Positions 24,632 to 34,800 of a DNA stretch of 64,000 bases are shown piece after piece (positions within the stretch are counted from its first letter, which is position 1; every line of letters starts with the position of its first letter). Under the pieces are notes generated by a model. The model did not search any database, was not told the DNA's origin, and saw nothing but the letters and a program-made list of their open reading frames with translations. The DNA is taken from NCBI GenBank assembly GCA_026874595.1, contig CM049311.1, forward strand, positions 50,659,676-50,723,675, read 5' to 3'. The position numbers and the translations under genes are program-made. The stretch comes from Sipunculus nudus (Eukaryota > Annelida > Sipuncula > Golfingiida > Sipunculidae).

Positions 24632-24672
24632 CGGATCCAGGATTTAGGAAAAGAGGGGGTCCAAGCTCAGAA
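24632..24672. repeat. Fragment of GGATCC-type repeat
   Basis: GGCGGATCCAGGATTTAGG followed by AAAGAGGGGGTCC matches the end of the family at 18675-18888 in inverted orientation. Confidence 0.5.
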
Positions 24673-25205
24673 TACATGTACTTATGAAAACCCTATAAAA
24701 CGTTATATCCTGTATATCGTTATCACGCCCGAATTGATGATGCTGTGCCCATGTTTTGAAGGGGAAAAATCTCACTAAAAATTTGTTCACTCTGTTTATA
24801 CCTCACGCCATTTGTCCTAACATATTTCTTTGTGTGAATTTTTAATAGCATAATTTGAAAGTCTCTGCCGACTTCTTTGCTGATATTTGAGTAGAGAGAG
24901 TTTCCTGAATAATTCCTGAAGAGTTGTTATCTATCCAATAATAAGTATCTGTTTTTGATAACCATGGATTGTTTGAAAAATGGTTGTTCAAAAGGCAGTT
25001 CCACTACTGAAACACGTGGACCTTGTAGAACCGTAGATTTTCCACGGGTGCATCTGTTATAATTTAATGCCATGCTCAATATGGCACAAGGTGAAAGTTG
25101 TTTAATCGTTTCCATTCTTTCAGATCGACGGTGATAGTATGGTGTTATGTTGTAATAGATTCGACGGATCAACCGATCAATATGACCCATTTATTTCAGA
25201 TGAAA

Positions 25206-25356
25206 CGTGTCACATGGCTGCGTTGCCATGATCCAAGTGAGTCGCAGGAGTGACCCAGGGATGGATGATGGTGTAGTGATGCCAACTTCCAGTAGGTAGC
25301 GCCCCTCCGCCCTCCCAGCGCTTGAGCACATGGCTCGTTTCCACCAAGCCAAGACT
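25206..25356 (-). repeat. Dispersed SINE-like repeat, copy 2
   Basis: This matches 2856-3012 over about 145 bp. On the minus strand it retains an open frame with AGRAEGR, LLEVGITT and PGSLLRLTWI, and begins near GGCTTGGTGG, which resembles a pol III A box. Confidence 0.55.
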
Positions 25357-25714
25357 GAAACTCCTAAAAAATCAATGCTGTCATCAGTTGTGAATATCAA
25401 TAGACAATAAAATGGTATAAATTCCTTTATTTACTGAAGGGTCATATATAGCAGTAAAAGAAAGAAGAAATTAAGAAAGAAAGGCAGTGGATTATGCAAT
25501 TTTATGAATAGGTGTCAATTATCAGAGAGAATAAGTATTCAATTGTGTCATTTTTATACGCCCTTCAATGACGGAACGTATTATGGAAATCCAACAGTTA
25601 GTCAGTCTGTCTGTCCGCCCGTCCATCCGCTACCCTACTATACCGACAGAAATATTAATCAATATTGTTACAGGTGCTCTTTTTATTGTGTGACACGGGC
25701 GTAACTCGTGTTGT

Positions 25715-26369
25715 TGTTACATTTTATGTTTAATCCATACTGGTTGAACTCTCGTTGTCATGTGGGCCTTGGGTTTTCACGCCTGGTCGTGGGTCACGTG
25801 ATGAGCCTGGTATGTGTAGAGACACACGGCTATGTCTTTTTAGAGAATTCCTGAAACGCGTGTTTACTGTTGAGTAGGGTCCTTATAGACTGTTCGAGAA
25901 GTGGAAAATTCCCGGCTTGGGGTGTGAAGGTATATAAAGGGGCTCTTTTTAGAACCAGAGGGCAGAGCAGAGCAGATACCAGCGGACGCAGAAGCGTGTG
26001 TCAGGACCTTATCCGACGAATGCGGCAATTACGGTTTTTCAAGAACTTTCTCCTGGATTTTATACATTTGGACTCCAGTTTACTTTCTGTGATGTTGCAA
26101 GATTTTTCCACTGGACTGTCATTCTCCGAGAGTTTACATTTAAAGGACTTATCTTGGTGATGGTGTTGGTATCGAGGTACTGTACCATTATCTTTCTGTG
26201 TGATCATATTGACTTGTTGCTGTTAAGCTGTTTTAATGTTTATTTGTATTGATTTAGTGTATTGTATTGTTAGGGTTGTTTTAAGAATAAATTATAGTTA
26301 TTTGTTAACAAAAAAACCACTGACTTCTTTATTCATTCCCCTAGAAATTTCCCGCTCCCCAGTGTTACA
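25715..26369 (+). mobile_element. Possible solo LTR
   Basis: The stretch begins TGTTACATTTT and ends CCCAGTGTTACA (TG...CA). It has a good TATA box TATATAAAGG at 25931-25940, a purine-rich start region just downstream, and an AATAAA at 26286-26291, in the order expected for U3-R-U5. However, I see no 5-bp target duplication, no primer-binding site immediately after it and no second copy in the window. It may instead be another promoter-bearing repeat or part of a host gene. Confidence 0.35.
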
Positions 26370-26844
26370 GAATCTGATTTTTTTTTTATCTCCATTACAA
26401 AATTTGTGTTCATCACGCATACGTGATCTGTTTATATTAGGTTCCGTAACAATATAATCTCTCGCCTAAGATCGATTTTTAGCAACATTCATTCATATTT
26501 AATGATGCCAGAAGTCACCAGACTGGTGGCGCCGTATTTACTTAACCAAAATATTTGATGGATTTTCATGAAACTCCTTATGAATATATACTTATGCAGT
26601 TTCTAACCTTAATAACATGATCGGCAAAGGATCAGGAATAGATATGCGACGGGCGTTTTCTTGTTTTGTCTGTCAGAGGGATTACGTGAAAAAAAGTAAT
26701 GTTGGTTTTGATCCGGATTACACTGTGGATTCGGATAAAATGTTTCGGGTAAAGTATGATTTTCTGTCTTGGCGTTCTACTGAGTGTCACCCTAGGTAGC
26801 GATGATACCTTAAAAACCAGAACGGGGGCGGCAGTGCAGGATTA
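26370..26844. other. 3' flank of LEG1 copy 2; no gene recognised
   Basis: If the exon-2 donor of LEG1 copy 2 is used, a short third exon should lie here or further left on the minus strand. No candidate was convincing. Confidence 0.4.
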
Positions 26845-26870
26845 TTAGAGTTTGTGTGAGAATAACTGAC

Positions 26871-26997
26871 CTGATTCTCTGTTCATTTTCGCCAGATGTT
26901 CCATGAAATATAAAGCTCTGTTTTCAAGTTCCGTGAAGTCAGAGATGTTTGGTGCAGCATCACCTTGCTTCAATGTTCTTTTGGGCAGAAACTTTTC
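26871..26997 (-). CDS. LEG1: LEG1-like protein copy 2, exon 2 (C-terminal part)
   Basis: After a TTTTTGCTTAG acceptor the phase-0 frame gives EKFLPKRTLKQGDAAPNISD, then FTELENRALYFMEHL and ends ...NRESG. It aligns with 3795-3921 over all 43 codons without a gap, and with the DVAPFISDF region of vertebrate LEG1. The exon ends at a good TCAG|GTCAGT donor in phase 1, the same codon as in copy 1. If the donor is skipped, the frame reads eight more residues to a stop at 26845-26847. The exon is too short to stand out as an open frame; it was found from the spacing and sequence of the paralogue. Confidence 0.9.
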
Positions 26998-27617
26998 CTA
27001 AGCAAAAAGAAAATCAACTACAGACTCGTTGGGCCATAACATTTTCTAACTATGTAAAACATATGCATCTGTTTTATTAATGGCCACATTTAAATACTAG
27101 TTTGTATTATAACAGTATTAAACAAATTTTGTATCGAGTTTCATTCTGAATTATATTACTTTAAATTTATGTTTACATGACATTAACTTTTTTTACTTAA
27201 CATTACTGAAAATACAAAGCAAATAAAATTTGATTAGAACGAGTGAATTATCGTCTATAAACCGATTACATACATTCAGTGATGCAAAATAAGAATGAAT
27301 GGAATTGCTCTACCTCTGTTTAGTAGATACTTAAAATGTCTTTTTTCGTCAATTAACAATTCCGTTTTAAAGTAAATTTAAAAAGTTATTTTTTTTACAA
27401 ATGAGCCTTTAGAGTGTAAACCTTTAGTGATTGCTATATCAAATCTTATTTTGCTTTTCATGTCTACAAACATTAGATCCTTTTCAGGTCGACTTTAGTC
27501 AGAACTTTTGGCATTTTTATGGCAACCCTGGGTTAATATACTTTAATTTGTTATGGTGAGGCCCTATCATTACAATACGAGGGAATGCTTCTAGACAAAA
27601 CTGATTTTTTTTCTGAC
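26998..27617 (-). other. Intron 1 of LEG1 copy 2 (620 bp)
   Basis: The donor is CCAA|GTCAGA, weaker than the donor of copy 1, and the acceptor is GCTTAG|GAA, both phase 0. The interior is AT-rich and contains no repeat I recognise, unlike the 6.2 kb intron of copy 1. Confidence 0.85.
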
Positions 27618-28454
27618 TTGGTAGGTGTTGGTGTTGTTGTAGTTGGTATCATATCTCGTCGCCGCGATGAATTCTACCACCGCCGCCCAGGAGCTCCCGA
27701 AACTGGCCTCTTCTGCTGTCATGAAAGGTAACAGTTCCTTGAACGCGCTCTCACCGGCCGCAAGGGAGCTCACGTGAGCAGTCCACATCGAGGCTATCAT
27801 GGCGTCTTTTGTATCGACCAAAGTGTGCGAGGTTTTGACGATTTCTAACATGTCGTGTTCAGATTGTCTGTTGTTGATAAATTTAAAAAAATCAATCCAA
27901 TCCTCCATCATCCTCGGTGAGACTGTTCTGCATTCATCAACTGTTGTACAAAATCTTGCGTATTTAAACGCCAGCACGTTTTGCAGATCTTCTGGGCCTG
28001 GTTTCAATATTTGAACAGGATGGGTTATCGGGTCCAAAGTCCTGGCTTTCAGTGCAGCCAAAAAAGGAATAACTGACAGGTAATAGTTCATTGCGGCCCA
28101 CCAGCTTCGATGTGAGATACATGTCCACTTCCGTGCAACCAATCCGCATTCAGATTGTCGGGAAAAGTCCGGTAAACGACCAGTCTTAAATTGCCAGCCA
28201 TGTTGCAAGGCCAGGCCCCACAAGATATTCTCGTTGTTGTCCGTCCCAAACCGGGCAAAAGATTTGGCTGTTTTATTTAAGATGATGCGGTATAAACCCA
28301 AGCGTTGGCGGTATTCCCAAGGGTTTATCACCGTGCTGCCATTGATAACCGGGTAGTGGTCCAGACTTGATGGCGATTCATGCCATAGTTCCGGCAGTAA
28401 AGCCACACTCTCCGTGAACATGCATGTAACGAGCACGAGCAGACAGACCTTCAT
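27618..28454 (-). CDS. LEG1: LEG1-like secreted protein copy 2, exon 1
   Basis: This exon encodes 279 residues of a LEG1 family protein. I start at the ATG at 28454 because it is followed by a clean signal peptide (MKVCLLVLVTCMFTESVA); the frame is open upstream to 28571, but the 39 extra residues have no signal-peptide character. The mature part begins LLPELWHESPSSLDHY and has sequons NGS at 38-40 and NKT at 60-62. The core blocks are INPWEYRQRLGLYR (43-56), ILWGLALQHGWQFKT (77-91), CG...TCISHRSWW with cysteines 103 and 112, NYYLSVIPFLAA, CTTVDEC and FMTAEEASFGSSWAAV. The cysteine pattern and length match vertebrate LEG1 better than copy 1. The exon ends after NTYQ in phase 0 and joins 26871-26997. 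A TATA-like ATAAAAGG lies about 180 bp upstream of the ATG on the minus strand (near 28640). Confidence 0.94.
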
Positions 28455-28881
28455 GATACAACACATGCAGGGAAATGACCACCGAAACCTCCCCTGTACA
28501 GCTACCATTTCACCCAACAGACTGCAGATACAAAACCAATGACGTTTCAACTCCACAGGTGTTCCTTTCACAACAATTAAACATTTGCGTTGTGTTCCCG
28601 TTGACCTCTTACATCACGTGCTCACCTGGCCTCGGACCTTTTATCAGTATGAACTACCAACTGACCACAAACTGGACAAACTTCCCATATAAAAGCCGTT
28701 ATGAAACACGCCTCGCTGTTCAGAAAATACACTTTTGAAATTTTTAAACGGTTACGCACTCTGAACATAAAGCAAGCTTTTTGGAAAATTCGATAAATAT
28801 TTTAAAGTAGAGAAGCGAGCAAACATGTTTTAAAGCTGCACTTGGGGTTACTCGCAATTGTTGGAAGGCAATCAAAGGTAA
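28455..28881. other. 5' flank of LEG1 copy 2
   Basis: Probable promoter and 5' UTR of LEG1 copy 2. On the minus strand CTGATAAAAGGTCC (28634-28647) is a TATA-like candidate. A TATAAAAG also lies at 28688-28695 on the plus strand. The transposon-derived region begins at about 28882, only about 430 bp upstream of the start codon. Confidence 0.4.
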
Positions 28882-29315
28882 TAGTGGGTGAGTTAAGTGC
28901 ATAAAATAGGCTGTTGACTTCATTTCATGATGCAAAGGTCCCCTTTGGCATAAAAGTACCTTAGGGTCATAGGATTAAATTCATCCAAAGACACAAGTTA
29001 GATCTCCCTTAGTATGTGAAATATATGCAAATTATTCAAAATGGCCGCCGAAAATACTCCAAACCCCATATGCTTGCTGCTGTTACAGCTATAATGACAA
29101 ATGTTGTGTCAAAATATACATTTTCTTGGTCAAGGAATCCAATGAAATAGGTTTCCAGATTGAGAAAAAAATAGTTTTCTCCTTAACATGAAAATCTGGG
29201 GAATTTGGGCACATTTCATAAAATATCAATGATTTTCTTCCATCATGGTAACCTGAGACACTTGAGACATCTATGTCCATGGCATTTGCATATATGCGGG
29301 GAACTGTCGGTTTTC
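28882..29315 (-). repeat. Left inverted end segment of the composite element
   Basis: This is the uninterrupted copy of the end segment. It includes GACTTCATTTCATGATGCAA, AATGGCCGCCGAAAATACTC, TTTTCTTGGTCAAGGAATCC and GAGACACTTGAGACATCTAT, then GGCATTTGCATATATGC and GCGGGGAACTGTCGGTTTTC. The last two blocks show what the right copy looked like before its foldback insertion. Confidence 0.9.
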
Positions 29316-29344
29316 CAGACTTATCCCTGGGATTCTTTGCTACC

Positions 29345-30442
29345 ATTGCGCATAGCCCGGCACAACGCGCACTCAGCTTCCACTCACTTTGCTACCATTC
29401 TGCTCTCAGCGGCTATTCAGCGCAAAGTGCGCGTTAGCAAATAGCAGTCGCACGGTAGCATTTGCTACTCTTGTGCATAGCTTGCCACATCGCGCACTGA
29501 ACAGCCACCGGACTTGCTACCATCAGGCACAGACCGGCTCGTAGCGCAAAGTGCGCGGTAACAAATCAGACCTGCGCGGTAGCAAGTGGCTGTCATTGCT
29601 ACCAATCGGAACTATGAATTTGCGATCGCAAAATCTGCGACTGTTGACGTAGTGCAAGTCTTTGCTGCCAGAGGTCGTTCGGACAGGAACACTCAAAGCA
29701 ATATGCACGGTAGCAATTAACAGTCGCAAAGTAGCAAACAGATATGCCCGGCAGCAAATGCCTTTTGTCATATTAAGCTGCGATCGCAATGCGCAATGTG
29801 CGCGGTAGCAAAAAGACCTGCGCGGTCGCAAGTTACTGTCCCTTGCTATCCAGGGGGACTATGAATTTGCGATCGCAAAATCTGCTACTGTTGACGTAGT
29901 GCAAGTCTTTGCTGGCAGATGTCGCTCGGACAGGAACACTCAAAGCAATATGCGCGGTAGCAATTAACAGTCGCAAAGTAGCAAACAGATATGCCCGGTA
30001 GCAAATGCCTTTTGTCATATTAAGCTGCGATCGCAATGCGCAATGTGCGCGGTAGCAAAAAGACCTGCGCGGTCGCAAGTTACTGTCCCTTGCTATCCAG
30101 GGGGACTATGAATTTGCGATCGCAAAATCTGCTACTGTTGACGTAGTGCAAGTCTTTGCTGGCAGATGTCGCTCGGACAGGAACACTCAAAGCAATATGC
30201 GCGGTAGCAATTAATAGTCGCAAAGTAGCAAACAGATATGCGCGGTAGCAAATGTCTTTGGTCATATTAAGCTGCGAGCGCAATGCGCAATGTGCGCGAT
30301 AGCAAAACGTAGTGCAAGTCTTTGCTGCCAGAGGTCGCTCGGACAGGAACACTCAAAGCAATATGCGCGGTAGCAATTAACAGTCGCAAAGTAGCAAACA
30401 GATATGCGCGGTAGCAAACGCCTTTGGTCATATTAAGCTGCA
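29345..30442. repeat. Tandem array, 247-bp unit rich in GCGGTAGCAA and GCGATCGC
   Basis: The block CCTGCGCGGTMGCAAG occurs at about 29570, 29817 and 30064, giving a 247-bp period over three units. A partial, internally deleted unit follows to 30442. Before the first unit (29345-29570) the same words occur irregularly. Each full unit holds several GGTAGCAA words and the perfect palindrome TTTGCGATCGCAAA, and units 2 and 3 a second GCGATCGC. The core word GTAGCAAA is shared with the array at 46248-52665. Confidence 0.93.
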
Positions 30443-30498
30443 CCATATATTAAGCTATGTAATGTCAACGAGTCGTAATATTATGACTGTTTATAATG

Positions 30499-30573
30499 CC
30501 CCGTATCCCGGATAAAGCACATATTATTAGTGACACAGACTTACTGGGGTGTTTCATGCCAGAAGGGTTAGGG
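30499..30573 (+). repeat. Isolated monomer of the 77-bp satellite
   Basis: CCGTATCCCGGATAAAGCAC, TTACTGGGGTGTTTCATGCC and GAAGGGTTAGGG match the monomer of the large array starting at 35419. Similarity stops at 30573, where an insertion begins. Confidence 0.9.
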
Positions 30574-30959
30574 ACTTGTCAATTATATTTTTTTTTCTGC
30601 ATACCTTCTCATATGTATGTAAGTTAGGTTAATACAGGTAACAATAGGTAAATCTGTAATACCTGAATTTCTGCTCACTGGTATTTCACCAAAGTGACCC
30701 CTTTATCTTGTTCAGGTAACCCATTTACCATTTGATCAAAAAAGGGAAATATAAGGATTTTTTTACTCAAAGGTAATTATTATTTAAAGGTAAGTAAAAT
30801 TGTAAATGATTTGTTTTATTTATGGAAAGGGAATCACCAAAAAAAACAGAATATGCAAATAAAATTGGATTTTACAGTGAAAATCAAATATTTTTCACCT
30901 GAAAAGCTTGCTGACCCAAGAAGCATATTTTAGGACTCTGTTAAAATATAACACATATG

Positions 30960-32030
30960 TTTACCTGCACAGGAAAGTAAAGGTAAGTATAGGTAAATTA
31001 TTTTTTTTCTGAATGTGTACGCAAACATCTTGTTCATCATTACAGTAACTATAAATTAATACCATTTCCATTTATTGACTGTATAATTCACTTTTGATAT
31101 AAGAACAGGTGCTATTAAGTACAGTAATTAAGTTACCTATGTGAATACCTTTGTTCTTCAACTGATCTAATTACCTATGGCAGAGACAAAATCATGCTGA
31201 TTAGTGCCAAAGACGAATATGGATGAACAAGTGTCAACTATGTCAAAACATATTATATTTCGATTTTAGAGACGTAGAATATAAATTGATAATTTTGGTT
31301 ATGGTAACACATAAAAATAAACTCACCTGTACAGGTGGGTTCAGGTAAACACAGGTAAATTATCATGTATTATTATACAAGTAATAAGGGATACCGACAG
31401 AATAAATCTTAATTTTGTGTGGCATGTGTACATTATATGAATTACTGGGCCTAACTGCACAATTTATTGGGTTACCTGTAATAATACCTTTCATCTTAAA
31501 AGGATTTAATTACTTTTGCCAGTACCGACAATAAAGACTACTTCTCAGTTGAAGACTGGGAAGGAAATTTTTTAAAAGTAGCCAAAACAATATGCACAAA
31601 CTATCTTTCAATCAATTGCACAGCCACGCAAGTTGCGTATTTCAATTTTGACAACTACTACCTGTAACATATGCTCACCTGCACAGGTGAGTTCAGGTAA
31701 ATTAAGGTAACATCTCATTTTTTAAATTAAATTTTAAAATTATACATGTTATAAGGGACATCACAAAAATAATCTTTATTTTTTCGCAAAATGTATGAAT
31801 TATCGCTGCAAACTGCACTGATTATGTGCTTACCTTTACATCCTAAATTAATATATTTTCACCTGTGCAGGTAGACAAAAAATGGCAAATCTAATTAGTT
31901 TTCATGAAAATCTAGAAAAGTTTTTACTCTGACTGTGAACGTTTCATACAAAAAAATATTAAATGCTGTTCAGCTTGGTCAATCACCTGCACAGGTAAAA
32001 AATCCAGGTGTGACATGTATCAGGTGTGCA
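30960..32030. repeat. Degenerate ~355-bp tandem repeats with paired CACCTG/CAGGTG
   Basis: The cluster ACCTGYACAGG followed by AGGTAA words appears near 30964, 31324, 31678 and, less complete, 31860 and 31986. The first three are about 355 bp apart. The best copies contain CACCTGCACAGGTG, two E-box words facing each other. Sequence between the clusters is alignable only in part (AATAAGGGA..., ACAATTTATTGGGTTACCT). Confidence 0.7.
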
Positions 32031-32555
32031 CTCGGTATGACCATTGATTAGCACAATTACACATTGAATATCCAAAATTTTCCAGCTTGAAACAGTACTG
32101 ATGTACTGAAATGAAAATAAAAATCCAAATTTGTCATAAATGTTTTAAAACATTGGTAATTTACCTAATTGAGGAGTTCCATGCAATTTCCTTTGAACTT
32201 ACCCGCCCCTCCGTGGGCCGACGTGCTTTGAGCGATAAAATGTGAATTTCAAGCGCGAGTTTATATAAACAGGTTTAAATAATGCCAGTTTAAACAAAAT
32301 TAAAACATTTCTAGCATAAATAGGATGTAAGACTCCCCGTTTGTTTTATTGCTTTTCATCTCTGGAACGGTCTCTCCTGCCGCGTCTCCTTCCTGGAAGC
32401 GGTGACGCTGCTACGGTCCTCAGACAATCAGATATATTTTTACATTCTCAACGAGCACGTGATATTGTCATTTGTGTTTTATGTTCAGAAGGCCTCATGA
32501 GATAAACTGCAGTCATACGGTCACAGTGAAAATGCAGTGCCGACTGACGGTTCAG

Positions 32556-33002
32556 ATGTTGGGGGGGGGGGGGGGGGGCTCTTTTGAAGCGTGCTCGAGA
32601 TCACGCCATATAAAGGCATATTAGAACGATTCTTTCTAGCAAGTATCACAAAATAAGACAAACCAGTAGTAGGGGAACAATTTATTACACGGTGATCATT
32701 GGTCACGAGTGGCGTAATGTTAAGCCAATAACAAAAACGGTTAAAATATGATCAAGGCACTACATAACGGAAGTTAAATCTGTAAACAAATTTAACTTAG
32801 TTTTGTCAATTGTTCTGTCACCGAGACTGCCTATAATTACCGATTTCTGAGGAATTTAGCGCAAGTACCTGATTTCACCCTCGTGGACGACGTTGGGGGG
32901 GGGGGGGGGGGGGCTCTTTTGAAGCGTGCTCGAGATCACGCCATATAAAGGCATATTAGAACGATTCTTCCTAGCAAGTATCACAAAAAAAGACAAACCA
33001 GG
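32556..33002. repeat. Direct repeat pair with poly(G) runs
   Basis: A unit of about 110 bp (GTTG, a G run of 17 or more, then CTCTTTTGAAGCGTGCTCG through AAGACAAACCAG) occurs at about 32557-32668 and 32890-33001, nearly identical, with about 220 bp between. Confidence 0.92.
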
Positions 33003-33042
33003 TTATAGCACGTATTAATAATGACAAACAATTACTGGAGTA
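33003..33042 (+). repeat. Satellite fragment flanking the pogo-like element
   Basis: TATAGCACGTATTAATAATG, then ACAAACAATTACTGGAGTA, is satellite monomer sequence. It continues as TATTTCATGCCCG on the other side of the element at 35417. Confidence 0.92.
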
Positions 33043-33646
33043 GGGTAGGGCAGGACAAGACGCCCACTTTAAGCGGAAACGTTTCCTGCTGGTTCTGAAA
33101 CATCTTTAAATCATATTTTTTATGGTCAAACGTTCAGATATATTCGACAAAATGAATTCTGATGGGAATTTTGGCACAATTCAGAATACTTTCGACGAAA
33201 TCCGGAAAATACATATCTTCTGACCATGGGCGTTTTACCCCAGACTTGGGCCGATATGCCCATGGGTGGGCATGTTACCCGGCTCTCTTCATTCATTCTC
33301 GAGTTTCCATTTATAGATAATCACAGTGCAAATTCATTTGCCTAAAGTACTATATTTAAGGGAAGATTACAGCCCAACTTCGAATCGAATGTTTTTTTTT
33401 TATGCTTAAATACTAGAAAATGGGTTACACTTTATTTGATTAACAATTCGTGGAAAATTATACAAATTCACAAAGCCACATTCACTACAGGTAACTCACA
33501 AAGTAACACTTCGAACAAGGAATATAATCAGGAGCAATATTTTTCCTATTCTTTCACTCTATCAGTCCAGTTTTGCTTTATACGAAAGTTTCCCAGCAAA
33601 AACACCCCAAAAAACATTACTTCCCATTCAGCTACCTGTTAGGACC

Positions 33647-33785
33647 TTGTTATGGTTCTGTGTGTGAGTAAGGATGGTCCACGTGTTTTTGTTTACCATA
33701 ACAAGGTCGCGTAACCAGAGTTCCCATTTTGTGCATCCGAACTCAAACAAAGTCAAGTTCAAACTAGTCCATACGTGGACCGTCA
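33647..33785. repeat. Nested hairpins inside the pogo-like element
   Basis: GACCTTGTTATGG (near 33650) pairs with CCATAACAAGGTC (near 33698). GGTCCACGTG (near 33675) can pair with TACGTGGACC (near 33772). The two stems overlap and would be mutually exclusive. Confidence 0.7.
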
Positions 33786-34222
33786 TGTTCTCTGATTTAT
33801 CTCTGCTGGATGGACATTACGCTCCTGGATGGACATTACGAATGTAAATTCATTGTAGAACCTATCGCAACAGTTTTTTACGATATGTCCACGGGCCTCA
33901 GCTGAAATGACACGCACCATGTGCCCCATGTATCGGGTCCCTGATCCACTGCAACAAGCGATGTTTCAGTCAGCGGGGACATGTACTAATTTTTTTCCAG
34001 TGTCACTCAGGGCATCTCCTGATTGACAGGTATTGTGGCCCGGGCGATACACGGGGTCCCTCTCGCTATGTTTAGGTTGGCGCCTGCTAGTGATCGCGCT
34101 AGGTCCACTCTAGTAAGCCAACACTTTTAGGGCAATATTTTGGCAGGTACCAATTGATTTCAAAGAGAAGACGCTATTTTTCGTGCATATTCAACATGCT
34201 TTATAGGTGATTATAGCCCCCT

Positions 34223-34453
34223 TTAATTAGATAAAAACCAAGGCTGAGCATCAGGTGGCTGGCAAATCCAAATACATTCCTTCTCAGAATCTAAGCTGGA
34301 CGCTGCTAAGCACTTTTTAGTGTTTCGGGAGACGCCGAAGTCTCTGGGGGCCACCTTTTCACTTACTCCTTCGGCAACAGCTTTAACAGCCATTCGTAAT
34401 GCATCCTGCCCATAGACACCTCGCGTGGATTTCAAAGTATACGTCTGAGCCAT
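34223..34453 (-). pseudogene. psq/pogo-type transposase N-terminus fragment
   Basis: Starting at the ATG at 34453, the frame reads MAQTYTLKSTRGVYGQDALR, then MAVKAVAEGVSEKVAPRDFG and VSRNTKK. This is the helix-turn-helix (HTH_psq) found at the N-terminus of pogo/Tigger transposases, with the usual pattern of a basic start, the DAL..AV.AV..G.S helix and the FGV.R.T recognition helix. The expected basic, arginine-rich residues after FGVPRNT are degraded and the frame ends after 76 residues with no CENP-B or DDE domain. Its host element at 33043-35416 has TA target duplications, which supports the family. It could bind DNA if expressed, but nothing suggests it is. Confidence 0.8.
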
Positions 34454-34498
34454 CCTAAAAAGCGAGAGAGCATTTAATAAATCTCTCTCCCACCACAT

Positions 34499-34504
<6 letters not shown>

Positions 34505-34556
<52 letters not shown>

Positions 34557-34800
34557 GTGTTATAAGACTATCCACAGGTCTGGCCAGAAGTGGTCTTAAT
34601 TCACAGGCGCTCTTATTGCACAGGTTACACTATATAAATATATATATATATATATAATATGTTTGGGGTATATATATACATGTATATTTATTAGTTTATA
34701 TATATATTTATATATATATATTTTTATTTATATATATACATATATATTTATTTATATGAATTTTTATATTAATATCTATATATATATATGTATATGCAGG
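34505..34800. repeat. TA-rich microsatellite tracts
   Basis: A nearly pure (TA)n run at 34505-34556 and impure TATA/TTTATA runs at 34637-34800. Confidence 0.95.

Larger units (their letters stand above)
30574..33002. mobile_element. 2.4 kb insertion in satellite, unknown type
   Basis: The satellite stops in the middle of a monomer at GGGTTAGGG (30573) and resumes at TTATAGCACGTATT (about 33003), so this block appears inserted, with loss or divergence of about 16 bp of the monomer. It has no gene. It contains degenerate tandem units (30960-32030) and a direct repeat with poly(G) runs (32556-33002). No TIR or target duplication was recognised. Confidence 0.5.

Noticed and set aside
26617-26799. 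60-codon plus-strand frame next to LEG1 copy 2 exon 2
   Set aside because: Two CxxC-spaced cysteines suggested a zinc knuckle, but there is no second pair and no repeat elsewhere.
29345-30442. CRISPR-like spacing of short repeats
   Set aside because: The units are 247 bp with no unique spacers, in a eukaryotic genome; this is a tandem repeat.
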